Positions 6,968 through 7,636 of a DNA stretch of 7,636 nt are shown here, one piece after another. Origin of the DNA: an uncultured Ruminococcus sp. (GTDB taxonomy: Bacteria > Bacillota > Clostridia > Oscillospirales > Acutalibacteraceae); the NCBI GenBank assembly GCA_946055445.1, contig CAMGGF010000052.1, positions 1-7,636 of the forward strand, given 5' to 3'. Position 1 is the stretch's first letter; each line of letters opens with the position of its first letter. The position numbers and the translations under genes were made by a program. The notes below the pieces were generated by a model that ran no database searches, was not told where the DNA came from, and worked only from the letters and a program-made list of their open reading frames with translations.

Positions 6968-7636
6968 TCAGGCGGTTTCAAGCACCGTGTTCGGATAATA
7001 ATGCGCCAAAATTTCCTTGTAATCCGCACCCTGCCGCGCCATATAGTCCGCACCGTATTGACTCATACCCACAAAATGTCCGCTACCCGACACGGTGAAC
7101 CGAAAATTGCCGTCCGCGTAACGGACTGTAAAAGCGGGCGAGCGAAGTCCCAAACGTGCGCGAAGTGTCTGCCCTGTTACGGTTTTTCCGCCGACGCATA
7201 CGGAAATGACGACACCGCTTTCGGTGTCGGACGCTTTTAAATCGGTTATCCATTCCGCAGGGTTGTCACCGAGCGTGATTTGCGAGTCTGCCGAAAGGAC
7301 TTTGCGCACTTCATCGGCGGAAAGCACGGTTTCGGTTTGCAAATCGGGCGAAAGACGGTCACCCGTGCTCGGTACGCTCACAAGATACGGTATGTCGCCG
7401 CCCCAGATATTTTCAGCACTTTCGGTTTTTCCCGCACATAAGGCAAAATATGCGGCGGTAATGGGCTTGTTTTCATAGGTGAGTTTTTGCCCGTACACCG
7501 CGTTTACGGCGGCGGTGAATTTTTCGGTGTAGGCGTCATATTTATCGCCCCACTTTTCGCGGCGGGTCTGTTCGTCATAATACCCTTGGTGTTTTCCTGT
7601 GTCATCTGTAATATCTGCCGCGCCCGCCTTGCCGTC
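6968..7636 (-). CDS. spoIID: SpoIID/LytB-domain peptidoglycan enzyme, C-terminal part, N-terminus beyond the window
   Basis: The frame is open from the right edge to TGA (6968-6970), giving 222 residues of the C-terminal part. In SpoIID the family role is lytic transglycosylase action on septal peptidoglycan, needed for engulfment during sporulation; it is a membrane-anchored protein outside the cytoplasm. Visible family features are YYDEQTRREKWGD near residues 19-31 of the window piece, AGKTESAENIWGG, a Pro-Ser-Thr-Gly-Asp turn, LRARLGLRSPAFTV, and the hallmark GSGHFVGMSQYGADYMARQG followed by YKEILAHYYPNT near the C-terminus. The hallmark is usually written GHGVGMSQYGA; here Phe replaces the Gly after His. 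The catalytic Glu region and the membrane anchor lie upstream of the window. A related SpoIID/LytB-domain paralogue outside the sporulation pathway is possible. No clear intrinsic terminator follows the stop. Confidence 0.85.
   Translation of the reverse strand, partial: DGKAGAADITDDTGKHQGYYDEQTRREKWGDKYDAYTEKFTAAVNAVYGQKLTYENKPITAAYFALCAGKTESAENIWGGDIPYLVSVPSTGDRLSPDLQTETVLSADEVRKVLSADSQITLGDNPAEWITDLKASDTESGVVISVCVGGKTVTGQTLRARLGLRSPAFTVRYADGNFRFTVSGSGHFVGMSQYGADYMARQGADYKEILAHYYPNTVLETA

Noticed and set aside
7211..7228. 7-bp stem-loop GACACCG-CTTT-CGGTGTC
   Set aside because: It is inside the SpoIID coding frame with no T-run; most likely chance.

Overview
The window looks like chromosome from a spore-forming Firmicute of the class Clostridia, probably a gut Oscillospiraceae/Ruminococcaceae-type bacterium. 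Three things suggest this: a SpoIID-family peptidoglycan enzyme, strong GGAGG-type ribosome binding sites with a SigA-like promoter, and an intermediate GC content. The genus cannot be named from sequence alone.

Layout: (1) Positions 1-2873 (+) hold the 3' part of a family GH38 alpha-mannosidase gene that begins before the window. (2) Positions 2874-3203 are a gene-free convergent intergenic region of 330 bases. It is packed with inverted repeats: two copies of a two-armed palindromic element facing each other, two smaller hairpins between them, and a strong intrinsic terminator serving the minus-strand genes. (3) Positions 3204-6832 (-) hold two tandem, paralogous ABC half-exporters with fused membrane and ATPase domains, joined by a 4-base ATGA overlap. 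They very likely form a heterodimer. They have a good promoter at 6872-6900 and a terminator at 3133-3173, so they look like a self-contained two-gene operon. (4) Positions 6968-7636 (-) hold the C-terminal part of a SpoIID/LytB-domain protein whose start lies beyond the window.

How the genes relate: the mannosidase belongs to glycan breakdown and points towards the exporter operon from the opposite strand, so the two are separate transcription units. The exporter substrate cannot be told from sequence. No peptidase domain, peptide precursor, regulator or resistance partner is visible beside it. SpoIID lies upstream of the exporter on the same strand, but the 135-base gap contains the exporter's own promoter.

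I found no convincing new multi-gene system. The most interesting material is the structured intergenic repeat cluster, followed by the inverted repeat inside the exporter promoter spacer.
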